NCBI GenBank assembly: GCA_902785325.1
Contig: CACZXZ010000009.1
Location: 1-64,000 of the forward strand
Length of the DNA stretch: 64,000 bases
Reading direction: 5' to 3'
Source of the DNA: an uncultured Succinivibrio sp.
GTDB taxonomy: Bacteria; Pseudomonadota; Gammaproteobacteria; Enterobacterales; Succinivibrionaceae
Position numbers and translations under genes: made by a program. Positions 19,724 to 30,685 of this stretch are shown here, in pieces (position 1 is the stretch's first letter; each line of letters opens with the position of its first letter). The notes beneath the pieces are model-generated. The model saw nothing but the letters and a program-made list of their open reading frames with translations, was not told the DNA's origin and did no database searches.

Positions 19724-20716
19724 ATGAAAATTAGTCTACTGTTAAAGAAATTAAGACCTTATACTTTGCTAATTTCAATCTTTTTAGGATTAGTTACTTT
19801 TATTTGCTTTCATAATATTAGCTATCTTGCACCGATAAAACCAGTAGCTAACAGTGTATACAATACGTTGCCATATTTGCTATTTTTTATTTTATTTTTT
19901 GCTTTTTCAAAGATCAATTTTAAGCAAATGAAACCTAAAAGATGGCATTTTTATCTTGCGTTATTACAACTAGTTGTAAGTTCAATAATAGTTTTAATTG
20001 CTGTAACTTCTAATCTAGAAAACAATATCTATCTGTGTGGTGCATTAGTTTGTATTATTACTCCTACAGCTGCTTCTGCATCAGTGATAGCTAGCAAACT
20101 AGGTGGATGTCAATCCTCATTAACTACCTACATCATTATAAGTAATATTGCTGCAGCCATTGAAATTCCAATACTCTTTCCAATAATAAGACACGTGGAA
20201 AATACTCACATTTTATTAGACTTTTTTACCATTTTACTCAAGGTATTTCCTTTAATTATCCTTCCTCTAATAGCTTCAATTGTTGTTAGATTTACTTTCA
20301 AAAAACTACAACAGTTGATAATTGATCATACAAAAGATCTTGGCTACTACCTTTGGGCTTTTGTGCTTGTTGTCCTTTCAGCTAAAACTACTGCAAACAT
20401 TGTTAAAGAAGCGTGCTCTTTAAATTCTTTAATATGGATGGGAGGCGTTGGCTTGCTATGCGCCATTTTGCAACTTGTAATTGGCAAAATAATCGGACAA
20501 TTTGACGGTCAAAGAGTAAGCGCAGGGCAAGGCTTAGGTCAAAAGAATACCTTATTCGCAATTTGGATTGCTATGGCTTATCTTGGATCTACAGTTGCGA
20601 TAATTCCTGGCACCTATGTATTGTGGCAAAACCTTATCAACGCTTTTCAAATGTACTTAAGAGAAAAGCAAGTTATGAAGTGCCAAAAAGAAAGGATTGA
20701 GCCCTATCAAGAATAA
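19724..20716 (+). CDS. BASS-family (bile acid:sodium symporter-like) transporter
   Basis: A 330-residue integral membrane protein with nine or ten hydrophobic segments. The segment ITPTAASASVIASKLGG near 117 resembles the sodium-binding crossover region of SBF/BASS transporters. C-terminal GQGLGQKNTLFAIWIA near 269 fits the second crossover. The substrate is unknown; family members carry bile acids, pantoate, pyruvate or other organic anions. It is a lone gene, divergent from pmbA. Confidence 0.68.
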   Translation: MKISLLLKKLRPYTLLISIFLGLVTFICFHNISYLAPIKPVANSVYNTLPYLLFFILFFAFSKINFKQMKPKRWHFYLALLQLVVSSIIVLIAVTSNLENNIYLCGALVCIITPTAASASVIASKLGGCQSSLTTYIIISNIAAAIEIPILFPIIRHVENTHILLDFFTILLKVFPLIILPLIASIVVRFTFKKLQQLIIDHTKDLGYYLWAFVLVVLSAKTTANIVKEACSLNSLIWMGGVGLLCAILQLVIGKIIGQFDGQRVSAGQGLGQKNTLFAIWIAMAYLGSTVAIIPGTYVLWQNLINAFQMYLREKQVMKCQKERIEPYQE

Positions 20717-20737
20717 TAGGGCCAATAAAAAAATTGA

Positions 20738-21118
20738 TTACAATGGTTGTGGATCGTCCACTGCAAAGTCTTTATCTTTTACAATCATAAAACCGATTAA
20801 GACATTCTCTTGCTCTTGTAATTTAGGAACCCATTGATTATTCCAAGCATCAAGAGTTACAAATTGTGGTTTCAAAGACTCATGACCGTTATCTTTAGCA
20901 TACTCAGAGGCTAATTTCTCATGAGACCATACAGGAAGAATGCTATATAAGTTATTATCCTCATCGCACTCGGTATCATTTAAAACCAAAGGACCATCCT
21001 TGTCTACTAACAAATAAAATCCGCCTTGTTCTGCAGCTACACGCTTAAACATTGCATGTCTATAATCTGCATTTAAAGCTAAAATGGCTTCAAATTCCTT
21101 TTCGGTTAATTCACTCAT
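20738..21118 (-). CDS. DUF2750 family protein
   Basis: A 126-residue soluble acidic protein. The pattern (aromatic-rich N-terminal half, ILPVWSHEKLASEYA near 59, then LDAWNNQWVPKL near 88) fits the DUF2750 family, whose function is unknown. Its ATG overlaps the uvrA stop by one base (TAATG), so the two are probably translated from one message. No signal peptide or membrane segment is visible. Confidence 0.7.
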   Translation of the reverse strand: MSELTEKEFEAILALNADYRHAMFKRVAAEQGGFYLLVDKDGPLVLNDTECDEDNNLYSILPVWSHEKLASEYAKDNGHESLKPQFVTLDAWNNQWVPKLQEQENVLIGFMIVKDKDFAVDDPQPL

Positions 21119-23967
21119 TACTCATATACTCCTTTATCTAGCATTGGTTTTAAAAATTGACCAGTAAATGACTCTTTACACTCACAAACCTGTTCAGGAC
21201 TTCCTGTAACTAAAATTTGTCCACCGCCATCACCGCCTTCAGGACCTAAATCAATAAGATAATCCGCGCTCTTGATTACATCTAAATTATGCTCAATTAC
21301 TACAACAGTATTACCTTGCTCTCTAAGTCTAATTAGAACTTCAAGTAATAACTTGACGTCCTCAAAATGCAAACCTGTAGTTGGCTCATCTAACACATAT
21401 AAGGTTTTGCCGGTAGCCTTTTTGGATAATTCTTTTGAAAGCTTAATTCTTTGAGCTTCACCACCTGAGAAGGTGGTAGCTGATTGACCTAAAGTAATAT
21501 ACGATAGACCTACTTGCATTAGAGTTTCTAACTTATTAGCAATGGAAGGAACTGCCTTAAAGAACTCATAAGCTTCCTCAATGTTCATATCTAGAACATC
21601 AGAAATAGATTTTCCTTTATATAATACTTCTAGGGTTTCCCTATTATATCTTTTACCATCACACTGTTCGCATTTAACGTAAACATCTGGTAAAAAATTC
21701 ATCGAAACTTTAATCGTACCATCACCTTGGCAGGCTTCACAGCGTCCACCTTTAACATTAAAGGAGAAACGACCTGCACTGTAACCACGAGCTCTAGCTT
21801 CTGGAGTTTTAGCAAATAATTCTCTGATTTCTGAAAATAGACCAACGTAAGTTGCAGGATTTGAGCGTGGTGTTCTACCAATAGGACTTTGATCAATACA
21901 AATGATTTTATCAAAGTTCTCTAGTCCTTCTATGCTATCAAAAGGAGCTGGATCGTCATTTGCGGTAACACCATTTAGTTTTCTTTCTGCAATTCTAACT
22001 AAGGTATCGTTAACTAAAGTAGATTTTCCAGAGCCTGAAACACCAGTTACAACAATAAAGCAACCTACAGGAAACTTAGCTGTAATATTTTTAAGATTAT
22101 TGCCTTTACAACCTTTTAGAGTTAAGAATTTTCCTTTTTTAGGTTTAACTCTTTTTTTAGGTACAGGAATATATTTTCTGCCAGCTAAATAATCACCTGT
22201 GATAGAGTCTTTGGCATTCTCAATATCCTCAACACTGCCACAAGCTACCACCTTACCACCATTAACACCAGCACCAGGTCCAATATCGACGATAAAATCA
22301 GCTTCTCTCATGGTATCTTCATCATGCTCTACCACAATTACTGAATTGCCGATATTTCTAAGATTCTTAAGTGCAGATAGTAATTTTGAGTTATCTCTTT
22401 GATGCAAACCGATACTTGGCTCATCAAGCACATACATCACACCTGTTAAACCAGCACCTATTTGACTTGCTAGTCTAATTCTTTGAGATTCACCACCAGA
22501 TAAGGTTTCAGCAGAACGAGACAAGGTTAAATAACCTAAACCTACATTGATTAAAAAGCCTAAACGATTTCTAATCTCTTTTAATACTCTGCTTGCAATA
22601 GCAGCATCTTGTTCTGAAAGTTGTATGTTATTAAAGAAATCAGCACATTCTCGTATCGACATATCATTAACCTCTGGTAATGACTTGCCAGCTACGAATA
22701 CATGACAATATTCTTTTTTAAGTCTAGTTCCATGGCATTCAGGACAAGGTAGTGGACGCATTAATTTTGAAATATATATGCGCACATACTCTGATTCTGT
22801 TTCTCTTAATCTTCTTTCAAAGTTATGCATTACACCTTCAAAAGGCTCGAAACTAGAACGAGATTTTTTACCACCTGCATACACAATTTCCATTGGAATT
22901 GCTTCTTTGCCAGTACCATATAAAATGATTTGTCTTTCCTTTTCAGACAATTGCTCAAAAGGTTTTTCTAGATCAATTTTAAAGTGATTAGATACTGCTT
23001 GTAGTAACCTGAAGAAAAATGGATTTTGTTTATCCCAGCCAATAATTGCACCTTGCGCTAGAGATTTTTTTCTATCTACGACAACTTTATCCTCATCTAA
23101 AATCATCATTGATCCTAGACCTTCACATTTTGGACAAGATCCGTGAGGATTATTAAAAGAAAAATCTCTTGGCTCTAATTCAGGAATTGAGTAACCACAG
23201 ATAGGACAAGAATACTGGGATGAAAAAATTACTTCCTCTTCTTTTTTATGATCTTCCATTGGACATACAACAGCTAAGCCTTGAGAATACTTTAAAGCTG
23301 TTTCAAAAGAATCCGCCAAACGTTGTTTGATGTCAGCTCTTACTTTTACTCTGTCCACAATCAAATCAATATTGTGTTTTTCTCTCAAAGCTAAAGTTGG
23401 AGGATCTGACAAGTCACATACCTCTCCATCGATTCTTGCTCGCAAGAAACCATCCTTTAATAGATCTAAAAATAACTGCTTATATTCACCCTTTCTGCTT
23501 CTTACAATAGGTGACAAAATCATAATTTTGCTACCTTCAGGCATCTGCAGTACAGAATCTACCATTTGGCTTACAGTTTGTGCTTTTAAGATGGTTCCAT
23601 GCTCTGGACATTTTGCAACACCGATTCTTGCCCACATTAAACGCAAGTAATCATGGATTTCTGTAATAGTACCTACAGTAGATCTTGGATTATGAGAGGT
23701 AGCTTTTTGCTCAATGGAAATAGCTGGAGATAAACCATCAATAGAATCTACATCAGGCTTATCCATTAAAGATAGGAATTGTCTAGCGTAAGAAGATAAG
23801 GATTCAACATATCTTCTTTGACCTTCTGCATATAAGGTATCAAAAGCTAAGGAAGATTTACCTGATCCTGAACGACCTGTAATCACACATAACTTATTTT
23901 TAGGAATACTTAAGGTAATGTTTTTTAAATTGTGGGTTCTAGCACCACGAACAGTAATTTTATCCAT
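21118..23967 (-). CDS. uvrA: Excinuclease ABC subunit A
   Basis: DNA damage recognition ATPase of nucleotide excision repair. The 949 residues contain two ABC ATPase modules. Walker A motifs are [11 protein letters not shown] near 31 and [11 protein letters not shown] near 644. Signature LSGGESQR lies near 489 and FSGGEAQR near 831. Zinc-binding cysteine clusters are CPICG near 256 and [14 protein letters not shown] near 742-768. Length matches E. coli. It is divergent from ssb as in E. coli. Confidence 0.98.
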   Translation of the reverse strand: MDKITVRGARTHNLKNITLSIPKNKLCVITGRSGSGKSSLAFDTLYAEGQRRYVESLSSYARQFLSLMDKPDVDSIDGLSPAISIEQKATSHNPRSTVGTITEIHDYLRLMWARIGVAKCPEHGTILKAQTVSQMVDSVLQMPEGSKIMILSPIVRSRKGEYKQLFLDLLKDGFLRARIDGEVCDLSDPPTLALREKHNIDLIVDRVKVRADIKQRLADSFETALKYSQGLAVVCPMEDHKKEEEVIFSSQYSCPICGYSIPELEPRDFSFNNPHGSCPKCEGLGSMMILDEDKVVVDRKKSLAQGAIIGWDKQNPFFFRLLQAVSNHFKIDLEKPFEQLSEKERQIILYGTGKEAIPMEIVYAGGKKSRSSFEPFEGVMHNFERRLRETESEYVRIYISKLMRPLPCPECHGTRLKKEYCHVFVAGKSLPEVNDMSIRECADFFNNIQLSEQDAAIASRVLKEIRNRLGFLINVGLGYLTLSRSAETLSGGESQRIRLASQIGAGLTGVMYVLDEPSIGLHQRDNSKLLSALKNLRNIGNSVIVVEHDEDTMREADFIVDIGPGAGVNGGKVVACGSVEDIENAKDSITGDYLAGRKYIPVPKKRVKPKKGKFLTLKGCKGNNLKNITAKFPVGCFIVVTGVSGSGKSTLVNDTLVRIAERKLNGVTANDDPAPFDSIEGLENFDKIICIDQSPIGRTPRSNPATYVGLFSEIRELFAKTPEARARGYSAGRFSFNVKGGRCEACQGDGTIKVSMNFLPDVYVKCEQCDGKRYNRETLEVLYKGKSISDVLDMNIEEAYEFFKAVPSIANKLETLMQVGLSYITLGQSATTFSGGEAQRIKLSKELSKKATGKTLYVLDEPTTGLHFEDVKLLLEVLIRLREQGNTVVVIEHNLDVIKSADYLIDLGPEGGDGGGQILVTGSPEQVCECKESFTGQFLKPMLDKGVYE

Positions 23968-24272
23968 GATTTACAATCAAAATTTCCATTATTTTCTTTG
24001 TCAATACCATTTTAACAATTAAAGATCGAGTTAAATGACATTTTTTGCGATTTAAGGAGATTTTTTTATTCAAAAAAATTCTATCTTTTTTTAACTTTAA
24101 TGTATGATGAACATGAAGTTTTTTTGAAGTTTGAATAAGGCTCTTGAAAAGATTTTTCACAAAATTTCGCTTTTTGCCATAACGTACATATATGCAAAAA
24201 ACATCAACCTTATCATAAAGAAAAACATCGATTCACAATTTTATTTTTTTACTGAACTTTAAAGGAAATTTT
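23968..24272. other. Divergent intergenic region uvrA/ssb
   Basis: 305 bases of AT-rich sequence. In E. coli the corresponding region carries a LexA operator. I found no CTGT-N8-ACAG palindrome here. A TTGACA lies on the minus strand close to uvrA, but its spacing to a -10 and to the start is unsatisfactory. A possible minus-strand ORF across part of it has no recognisable features and is dismissed. Confidence 0.5.
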
Positions 24273-24923
24273 ATGGCTCGCGGAGTTAATAAAGTAATTT
24301 TAATTGGTAATTTAGGAGACGAACCATCTTTTAGAACTACCAATTCTGGTACTGCAGTGGTTAACATTTCAATGGTAACCAATGAGATGCGTCGCAACAT
24401 TGAAACTGGTCAGCAAACAGAACTTGCTGAGTGGCACCGTGTAGTAATGTGGGGCAAATTAGCTGAAATTGCTCACCAATGGTTACACAAAGGTTCTCAA
24501 ATCTATATCGAAGGTAAGTTAAGAACTCGCTCTTACACTGACAAACAGAACATTAAGAGAACTATTACTGAGATTGTTGCTGACGAAATGCAAATGTTAG
24601 GCAGTAAGAATTCTGCAGCTCAAGCTAGCGATAGCTATGATCAAAGCTCTAACAACATCATGCAAAATTCAAACAATCAGTACCAAGCAAATGCATATCA
24701 ACCAAGTGAACCAAATGCATATGGTAGCTCAAGACCAGTGTATGGTTCTGAAGGTCAAACTGGCTATGCTTCAAATAGCAATCAAGGTACTGATATTTAT
24801 GGCGGTCAAGCAGCTTATAACAATCAGAATCCTTACCAAAACCAAGGTGCAATGCAAGAACCTAACAGTTTTGCAAACACTACCACTGTAGATGGCGAAT
24901 TAAACGACGATTTACCATTCTAA
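24273..24923 (+). CDS. ssb: Single-stranded DNA-binding protein
   Basis: Coats single-stranded DNA in replication and repair. The 216-residue protein has an N-terminal OB fold (residues 1-110, with VNKVILIGNLGDEP and EWHRVVMWGKLAE), a long Gln/Asn/Tyr/Gly-rich disordered linker (about 115-205) and the acidic tip DDLPF that recruits partner proteins. AAAGG lies upstream of the ATG. It is slightly longer than E. coli SSB because of the linker. Confidence 0.97.
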   Translation: MARGVNKVILIGNLGDEPSFRTTNSGTAVVNISMVTNEMRRNIETGQQTELAEWHRVVMWGKLAEIAHQWLHKGSQIYIEGKLRTRSYTDKQNIKRTITEIVADEMQMLGSKNSAAQASDSYDQSSNNIMQNSNNQYQANAYQPSEPNAYGSSRPVYGSEGQTGYASNSNQGTDIYGGQAAYNNQNPYQNQGAMQEPNSFANTTTVDGELNDDLPF

Positions 24924-25280
24924 TTAGTGCATGGCTCCTCTTTTGAGGAGCCTTAAATTTATTTAAGTCTAAAATTCTTTTCAAACTGTAAAGCATCTTT
25001 TTCTAAAGTAGCTTCAGTCTATTTCTCTAAACCTTTACTCAAACCTTACTTTTTCCTTTTGATTTTGGAAAAATTTGCCAATTTTTAACTCAAATTTTTT
25101 AAATTCTAATTTTGCTCTAAGGCTAAAATAAATTTGTGTGATAAACATATGACTTTTTTATTAGATCGTGCATTAGATAAGCCAAACAGCTCAATTACTG
25201 TGTTATACTTTTGCGTAAAATGATCATGTATGATTATTTAAAATTAATTTATGAATAACTTCGGCTTTGGACCTTAGTAA
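24924..25280. other. Intergenic region ssb/mreB
   Basis: 357 bases. Beyond the ssb terminator there are AT-rich tracts and a TATACT at 25204-25209 that could be a -10 for mreB, but no good -35 matches it. No ORF of note, RNA gene or repeat was recognised. Confidence 0.45.
24933..24952 (+). terminator. Rho-independent terminator of ssb
   Basis: A perfect 8-base GC-rich stem (GGCTCCTC and GAGGAGCC) with a TTTT loop, followed by TTAAATTTATTT. It begins 10 bases after the ssb stop codon. Confidence 0.85.
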
Positions 25281-26330
<1,050 letters not shown>

Positions 26331-26336
26331 ATCATC

Positions 26337-26362
26337 TAGGATCTCCTATTTTGGAGATCCTA
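26337..26362 (+). terminator. Hairpin between mreB and mreC, probable attenuator
   Basis: A perfect 10-base stem (TAGGATCTCC and GGAGATCCTA) with a TATTTT loop starts 6 bases after the mreB stop. The trailing tract (TTAGTTTCTTT) is only partly T-rich, so partial termination fits better than a full stop, since mreC and mreD lie downstream without another clear promoter. Confidence 0.65.
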
Positions 26363-26383
26363 TTAGTTTCTTTAGGACTTGAT

Positions 26384-27334
26384 TTGAAAAACTCAGATCA
26401 ACAAAACTCTTATATTCATTATCGTTTTGCCATTATTATTGTATTAGCAGTTAGTTTAATGGCATTAGATGTTCGCTCTAAAGTACTATCCAATTTTAGA
26501 TACTACGTTGAGTCTGCACTTTACCCTGTGCTTGTCTTTGCAGATTCTCCTCACTATGTAAGTAAATTAGTATCTAGCCAATTTAAAAGTCACAGTGAAT
26601 TACTAAAAGAAAATGAGCAACTCTCTACAGAGAACTTCATGCAAAGAGCAGATATTCTAAGATTAAAAGATCTTGAATCTGAGAATGCGGCTTTACGTAG
26701 ACTATTAAATTCCCCTGTAAGAAAAGATACTCAAAGATTATTTGCTGAAGTTATCGATGTAGATGTTGATCCATTTTTACGCAGAGTAATTGTAAACAGA
26801 GGTACTGAATCCTCCGTTCATGAAGGTATGCCGGTTATTACTGATGTAGGTCTAGTAGGACAAGTAATGAACGTAAACTACAACTACTCAAGAGTGCTTT
26901 TGTTAACAGATCCAAGTTGTTCCATTCCTGTAATTGATGCAAGATCTAATGTAAGAGCAATTGCTACAGGAACAGGCTCTCAAGCTGAAATTGAAATCAA
27001 CAATGTAGCGCGCTCTGCTGATATCAAAAAAGGAGATTTATTGCTAACCTCTGGTATCGGTGGTGTATATCCTAGAGGATATCCTGTAGCTACAGTTACC
27101 TCTGTTGGTATTTCTGATTCACAACCTTTTGCTTCTATTAAAGCCAAACCACTAGTAGATACTGATAAGATGAGATTTGTGCTAATGTTTTGGAATAATG
27201 ATAGTAGCTACAACGACAACTTTAACGAAAAAGCTAAACCTTTGACTGACAATAAAGTGATATTACATCAGCAAAAGGTAAAAGATTTAATTAAAACCCT
27301 ATCTGTAAAAGAAAGGAAAGAAGCTCATGATTAA
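26384..27334 (+). CDS. mreC: Rod shape-determining protein MreC
   Basis: Periplasmic scaffold of the elongasome, anchored by one membrane segment near residues 12-30. A coiled coil at about 60-105 (KENEQLSTEN, LKDLESENAALRRLL) is followed by the beta domain with VIVNRGTESSVHEGMPV and LLLTSGIGGVYPRGYPV. No ATG is available. TTG 26384 is chosen because AGGA lies 6 bases upstream. An earlier TTG at 26351 falls inside the mreB hairpin. The gene overlaps mreD by 8 bases. Confidence 0.93.
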   Translation: MKNSDQQNSYIHYRFAIIIVLAVSLMALDVRSKVLSNFRYYVESALYPVLVFADSPHYVSKLVSSQFKSHSELLKENEQLSTENFMQRADILRLKDLESENAALRRLLNSPVRKDTQRLFAEVIDVDVDPFLRRVIVNRGTESSVHEGMPVITDVGLVGQVMNVNYNYSRVLLLTDPSCSIPVIDARSNVRAIATGTGSQAEIEINNVARSADIKKGDLLLTSGIGGVYPRGYPVATVTSVGISDSQPFASIKAKPLVDTDKMRFVLMFWNNDSSYNDNFNEKAKPLTDNKVILHQQKVKDLIKTLSVKERKEAHD

Positions 27335-27839
27335 CAAGGAGAAAAATTCTTCTGCTCTAATTGTGCTAATACCAAGCTTATTAGTTGCACTAATTTTACA
27401 GATTGTACATTTACCAACTTTTTTATCTGACAATAGACCAGATCTGTTAACTTTAATCATTTTGTACTTTTCAATGACAAATAGAATAAAGTTATCTTTA
27501 GAATTAGCCTTTTTTGTTGGTCTAACTGTAGATTTAATTACAGGCTCTCCATTAGGTATTCACGTATTTACCATAGCTTTGCAAGTTTACCTAATTAGTT
27601 CCCAATTTAACTTTGCAAAATATAAAATCTATCAACAAGTCTTGATTGTAGCTATTGTTAATTTGGTAACTAACTGCATTGGTTATTGGCTTGAACACCT
27701 CATTGGACAGAGATACTATGAAATCAACTTCTTGTATCCTGCTTTAATCACTGCTTTATGTTGGCCTTTGATTTATTTAGTCTTACAAATTCTCTGCGCC
27801 ACTTTTTCTGTGGTTACTGAAAAAGATAATATTGACTAA
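27327..27839 (+). CDS. mreD: Rod shape-determining protein MreD
   Basis: A 170-residue membrane protein with five or six hydrophobic segments, the third member of the mreBCD operon. The motif RPDLLTLIILYFSM near 38 and GLTVDLITGSPLGIHVF near 65 are characteristic. Its start overlaps the mreC end, and maf begins two bases after its stop, so the operon continues. Confidence 0.94.
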   Translation: MINKEKNSSALIVLIPSLLVALILQIVHLPTFLSDNRPDLLTLIILYFSMTNRIKLSLELAFFVGLTVDLITGSPLGIHVFTIALQVYLISSQFNFAKYKIYQQVLIVAIVNLVTNCIGYWLEHLIGQRYYEINFLYPALITALCWPLIYLVLQILCATFSVVTEKDNID

Positions 27840-27841
27840 TC

Positions 27842-28423
27842 ATGGCAAAGTTAATTCTTGCATCTGCATCTCCTAGAAGAAAAAATTACTTATCCTTTCT
27901 AGGTTTACCTTTTGAAATCTGTGTTCCTAATGTTGATGAAAGTCATCTTGATGGAGAATCACCTGAAGAGCTTGTTTTAAGATTATCTAAATTAAAAGCT
28001 CATGCTGTGGCTAATAGTCAATCAGATTGCGTAGTTATAGCAGCCGATACTGTAGTTGCTATCGACAATTTGATTTTAGGAAAACCTAAAGATGATCATG
28101 ATGCTTTTTTAATGCTTAAACGATTACAAGGTAAAACTCACACGGTATTAACTGGCACTACTATTGAAAGTAAGACTAAATGCAAAACTTTCTTAAGCAA
28201 AACTCTGGTTACCTTTGCTAGTATGTCTGATGAACTAATAAAGACTTATATAGCCTCAGGGGAATGCAAGGATAAAGCTGGTAGCTATGCCCTTCAAGGA
28301 ATAGCAGCCATGTTTATTAAAAAAGTAGAAGGCTCTGTAAGTACCGTAGTAGGACTTCCTATTTGTGAGGTTAGAATAGCACTAGAAGAGTTTGGCATTA
28401 CCCCTATGCCTTTGGAAGAATAA
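27842..28423 (+). CDS. maf: Maf-family nucleotide pyrophosphatase (YhdE type)
   Basis: Hydrolyses non-canonical or modified nucleoside triphosphates; the YhdE branch prefers dTTP, UTP and m5UTP. The 193-residue protein begins LILASASPRRKNYL, the family's N-terminal signature, with VVIAADTVVAID near 61 and DKAGSYALQGIAAMFI near 142. In E. coli it is followed by rng; here tldD follows after one base and rng is absent. Confidence 0.94.
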   Translation: MAKLILASASPRRKNYLSFLGLPFEICVPNVDESHLDGESPEELVLRLSKLKAHAVANSQSDCVVIAADTVVAIDNLILGKPKDDHDAFLMLKRLQGKTHTVLTGTTIESKTKCKTFLSKTLVTFASMSDELIKTYIASGECKDKAGSYALQGIAAMFIKKVEGSVSTVVGLPICEVRIALEEFGITPMPLEE

Positions 28424-28424
28424 T

Positions 28425-29867
28425 ATGAACACATTCGAAAAAGCAAAAAATATCTTTTGGTCTAACAATGATATCAATGAGCAAACTATAACTGAGGCTC
28501 TAAACCTACTTACTAAAAGAAACATTGACTTTGGTGATATCTTTTTTGAAAGAGTTGTAAGCGAAGGCTTTAGCTTAGAAGAAGGTATTGTAAAAGGTGG
28601 TTCTTTTAATATTTCACAAGGTGTGGGTGTAAGAGCAGTTACAGGTGCAAAAATAGGCTTTGCTTACTCTGATGTGCTTGATAAAAAATCACTACTTGAG
28701 TCTTGCAGTGCAGCTCATTCCATAAGCCAAGGACACAACTGTAATTGTGTTTGTATCAATAATAATGTAAAGAGCGTACCTCCTCTTTATGTTGAAGATA
28801 ATCCTATTGATTCTTTAAGTAGAGAACAAAAGGTAGCTATTCTTGAAACTTTAGATAAGTGCGCAAGAAGTTTAGATCCTAGAATTGTACAAGTAATAGC
28901 AAACTTATCCTGCGCTCACCGTACTACCCTTATCCTACCTACTGATGACGATTTTAGCGCTGATATTAAACCTATCGTACATATCTCCATATCTGTTGTA
29001 ATGGAAAAAGATGGTAGAAGAGAAATTGGAAGTGCTAGCGCTGGTGGTGCCATCCTCTTTGATACCTTATTAAAAAACAACGATTTAAAAAATCTTGCTA
29101 AAGAAGCGGTTAGAGTTGCAGCTGTAAATATGGAAGCTGTGCACGCACCTGCTGGTAACATGTGTGTGGTATTAGGATCTGGTTGGCCTGGAGTACTAGT
29201 TCACGAAGCAGTAGGTCATGGTCTTGAAGGCGACTTTAATCGTACAGGATCTTCAGCTTTTACAGGTAAAATTGGTCAAAAAGTAGCCTCTGAACATTGT
29301 ACTATTATCGATGACGGTACAATAAAAGATAGACGTGGCTCAATGACTGTAGATGATGAAGGTACAAAATCACAATGTAACGTTTTAATTGAAAATGGTA
29401 TCTTAAAAGGTTACATGCAAGATAAGCAAAATGCTCGTCTAATGAAAATGAAGGTAACTGGTAACGGTCGTAGAGAAAGCTATAACTGCCTTCCAATGCC
29501 AAGAATGACAAATACTTACTTACAACAAGGCGAATATGACAAGGAGGAAATTATCTCCTCTGTAAAGAATGGTATTTATGCAGTTAACTTCAAAGGTGGT
29601 CAAGTAGATATCACCTCAGGTCAATTTGTATTCTCCACTTCAGAAGCTTATTTAATCGAAAATGGAAAGGTAACTACCCCAATTAAGGGAGCTACACTAA
29701 TTGGTAATGGACCACAAACCATGCAACAAGTATCTATGGTTGGAAACGATCTTGAGTTTGATGCTGGTATTGGAACTTGTGGAAAAGCAGGACAATCAGT
29801 CCCAGTTGGAATTGGACAACCAACTGTAAAAATTGATGCTATTACAGTTGGTGGTACTGAAGCTTAA
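28425..29867 (+). CDS. tldD: Metalloprotease TldD
   Basis: The catalytic subunit of the TldD/TldE protease. The zinc-binding motif HEAVGHGLEGD near residue 261 (HExxxH) is intact. The 480-residue reading from ATG 28425 matches the E. coli length (481). An ATG 33 bases upstream lies inside maf and is rejected. C-terminal GNGPQTMQQVSMVGND and GTCGKAGQSVPVGIGQPT are diagnostic. Its partner pmbA is at 18.3-19.6 kb. Confidence 0.96.
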   Translation: MNTFEKAKNIFWSNNDINEQTITEALNLLTKRNIDFGDIFFERVVSEGFSLEEGIVKGGSFNISQGVGVRAVTGAKIGFAYSDVLDKKSLLESCSAAHSISQGHNCNCVCINNNVKSVPPLYVEDNPIDSLSREQKVAILETLDKCARSLDPRIVQVIANLSCAHRTTLILPTDDDFSADIKPIVHISISVVMEKDGRREIGSASAGGAILFDTLLKNNDLKNLAKEAVRVAAVNMEAVHAPAGNMCVVLGSGWPGVLVHEAVGHGLEGDFNRTGSSAFTGKIGQKVASEHCTIIDDGTIKDRRGSMTVDDEGTKSQCNVLIENGILKGYMQDKQNARLMKMKVTGNGRRESYNCLPMPRMTNTYLQQGEYDKEEIISSVKNGIYAVNFKGGQVDITSGQFVFSTSEAYLIENGKVTTPIKGATLIGNGPQTMQQVSMVGNDLEFDAGIGTCGKAGQSVPVGIGQPTVKIDAITVGGTEA

Positions 29868-29869
29868 TT

Positions 29870-30433
29870 TTATTTTAGAAGCTCACTAGGTATCTCTATC
29901 TTAGCTCTGTTAATTTCTTGCTTTAAGAACTTAAAGAGCGCACGGGAATTTGGCTTAGGAGCTTCAGTATCAGTTGTAGCTTCAGCCTCAACCTTAGCCT
30001 TTTTAACCAAATTTCTAAGCTTATTTCTGTCTGTATCTAAAATCAGTGAACAAAAGGCATTTACTACCTCTACTCCACCACTAATCATATTTTCTCTTAA
30101 CTTCTCAAGTTTCATGACATTAGGATCTTCTTTTGAAGAAGCACCTAACATATTAACTTGATTTTCAAGATCGCTGTCATCATAAGCACGCTGTAACTTA
30201 GCTACGTATTGTAGTTGTCTTCTGCGCTCATCGCTCTTTGGTTTTAGCTTTCTAGCTATCAACAAAGCTTCTTTTACATCTTGAGGTAAAACTAAAGATT
30301 TAAAGCTTTGTTCGCCTAAATTAGCTATTTTCTCAACTAATTTTCTAATAGCTTGGGCTTCACGCTTATGTGCACTTCTGCTCTCCTCATCAGGAGCAAC
30401 ATCAAAGCCTTCGAAATGTTCTTGTACTGCCAT
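29870..30433 (-). CDS. darP: Ribosome-associated maturation protein DarP (YjgA, DUF615)
   Basis: Binds 50S assembly intermediates near the peptidyl transferase centre. The 187-residue highly charged protein has the YjgA/DUF615 pattern: SAHKREAQAIRKLVEKIANL near 20, and RRRQLQYVAKLQR near 75. It lies convergent to tldD, two bases from its stop. In E. coli the gene adjoins pmbA, so here it has moved to the other half of the Tld pair. Confidence 0.88.
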   Translation of the reverse strand: MAVQEHFEGFDVAPDEESRSAHKREAQAIRKLVEKIANLGEQSFKSLVLPQDVKEALLIARKLKPKSDERRRQLQYVAKLQRAYDDSDLENQVNMLGASSKEDPNVMKLEKLRENMISGGVEVVNAFCSLILDTDRNKLRNLVKKAKVEAEATTDTEAPKPNSRALFKFLKQEINRAKIEIPSELLK

Positions 30434-30441
30434 ACTATCTA

Positions 30442-30684
30442 TTACTCGGTCTCAAATAACTCGGTTAATCGGTAGGTTTTAATTAAATTTATTGCATTGT
30501 CAGGTGCATTCTTAATTTTAAGCTTTTGTCCATTCAAAGCTTTTGACCATTGAACTAAAAATGCAATACCTGCACTATCGATTCTTGTATCTAATAAATC
30601 GATTTCATTGCTTTTGAAGATACCGCTTCTTTGCTTCCAAAGCGCAGGTACTGTCTGAAAGCTTAATTCTTGATAATGATTCAT
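30442..30684 (-). CDS. mlaB: Phospholipid transport system STAS protein MlaB
   Basis: Cytoplasmic STAS-domain subunit of the Mla ABC complex that stabilises MlaF. The 80-residue product from ATG 30684 begins MNHYQELSF. The STAS loop IDSAGIAFLVQW near 37 carries the conserved Ser. An upstream ATG would extend it 15 residues into mlaC, without homology. It is the last gene of mlaFEDCB, one base past the mlaC stop. Confidence 0.86.
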   Translation of the reverse strand: MNHYQELSFQTVPALWKQRSGIFKSNEIDLLDTRIDSAGIAFLVQWSKALNGQKLKIKNAPDNAINLIKTYRLTELFETE

Positions 30685-30685
30685 A

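Noticed and set aside
23960..24160. Minus-strand ORF of 66 codons across the uvrA start
   Set aside because: It is Lys-rich low-complexity translation of AT-rich intergenic DNA, overlaps the uvrA start and has no recognisable motif.
23968..24272. LexA (SOS) operator between uvrA and ssb, expected from E. coli
   Set aside because: No CTGT-N8-ACAG palindrome was found. The region around 24181-24200 (ACGTACATATATGC) is only superficially similar.
26351..26383. Earlier TTG start for mreC
   Set aside because: It lies within the mreB hairpin and lacks a ribosome binding site; TTG 26384 has AGGA at proper spacing.
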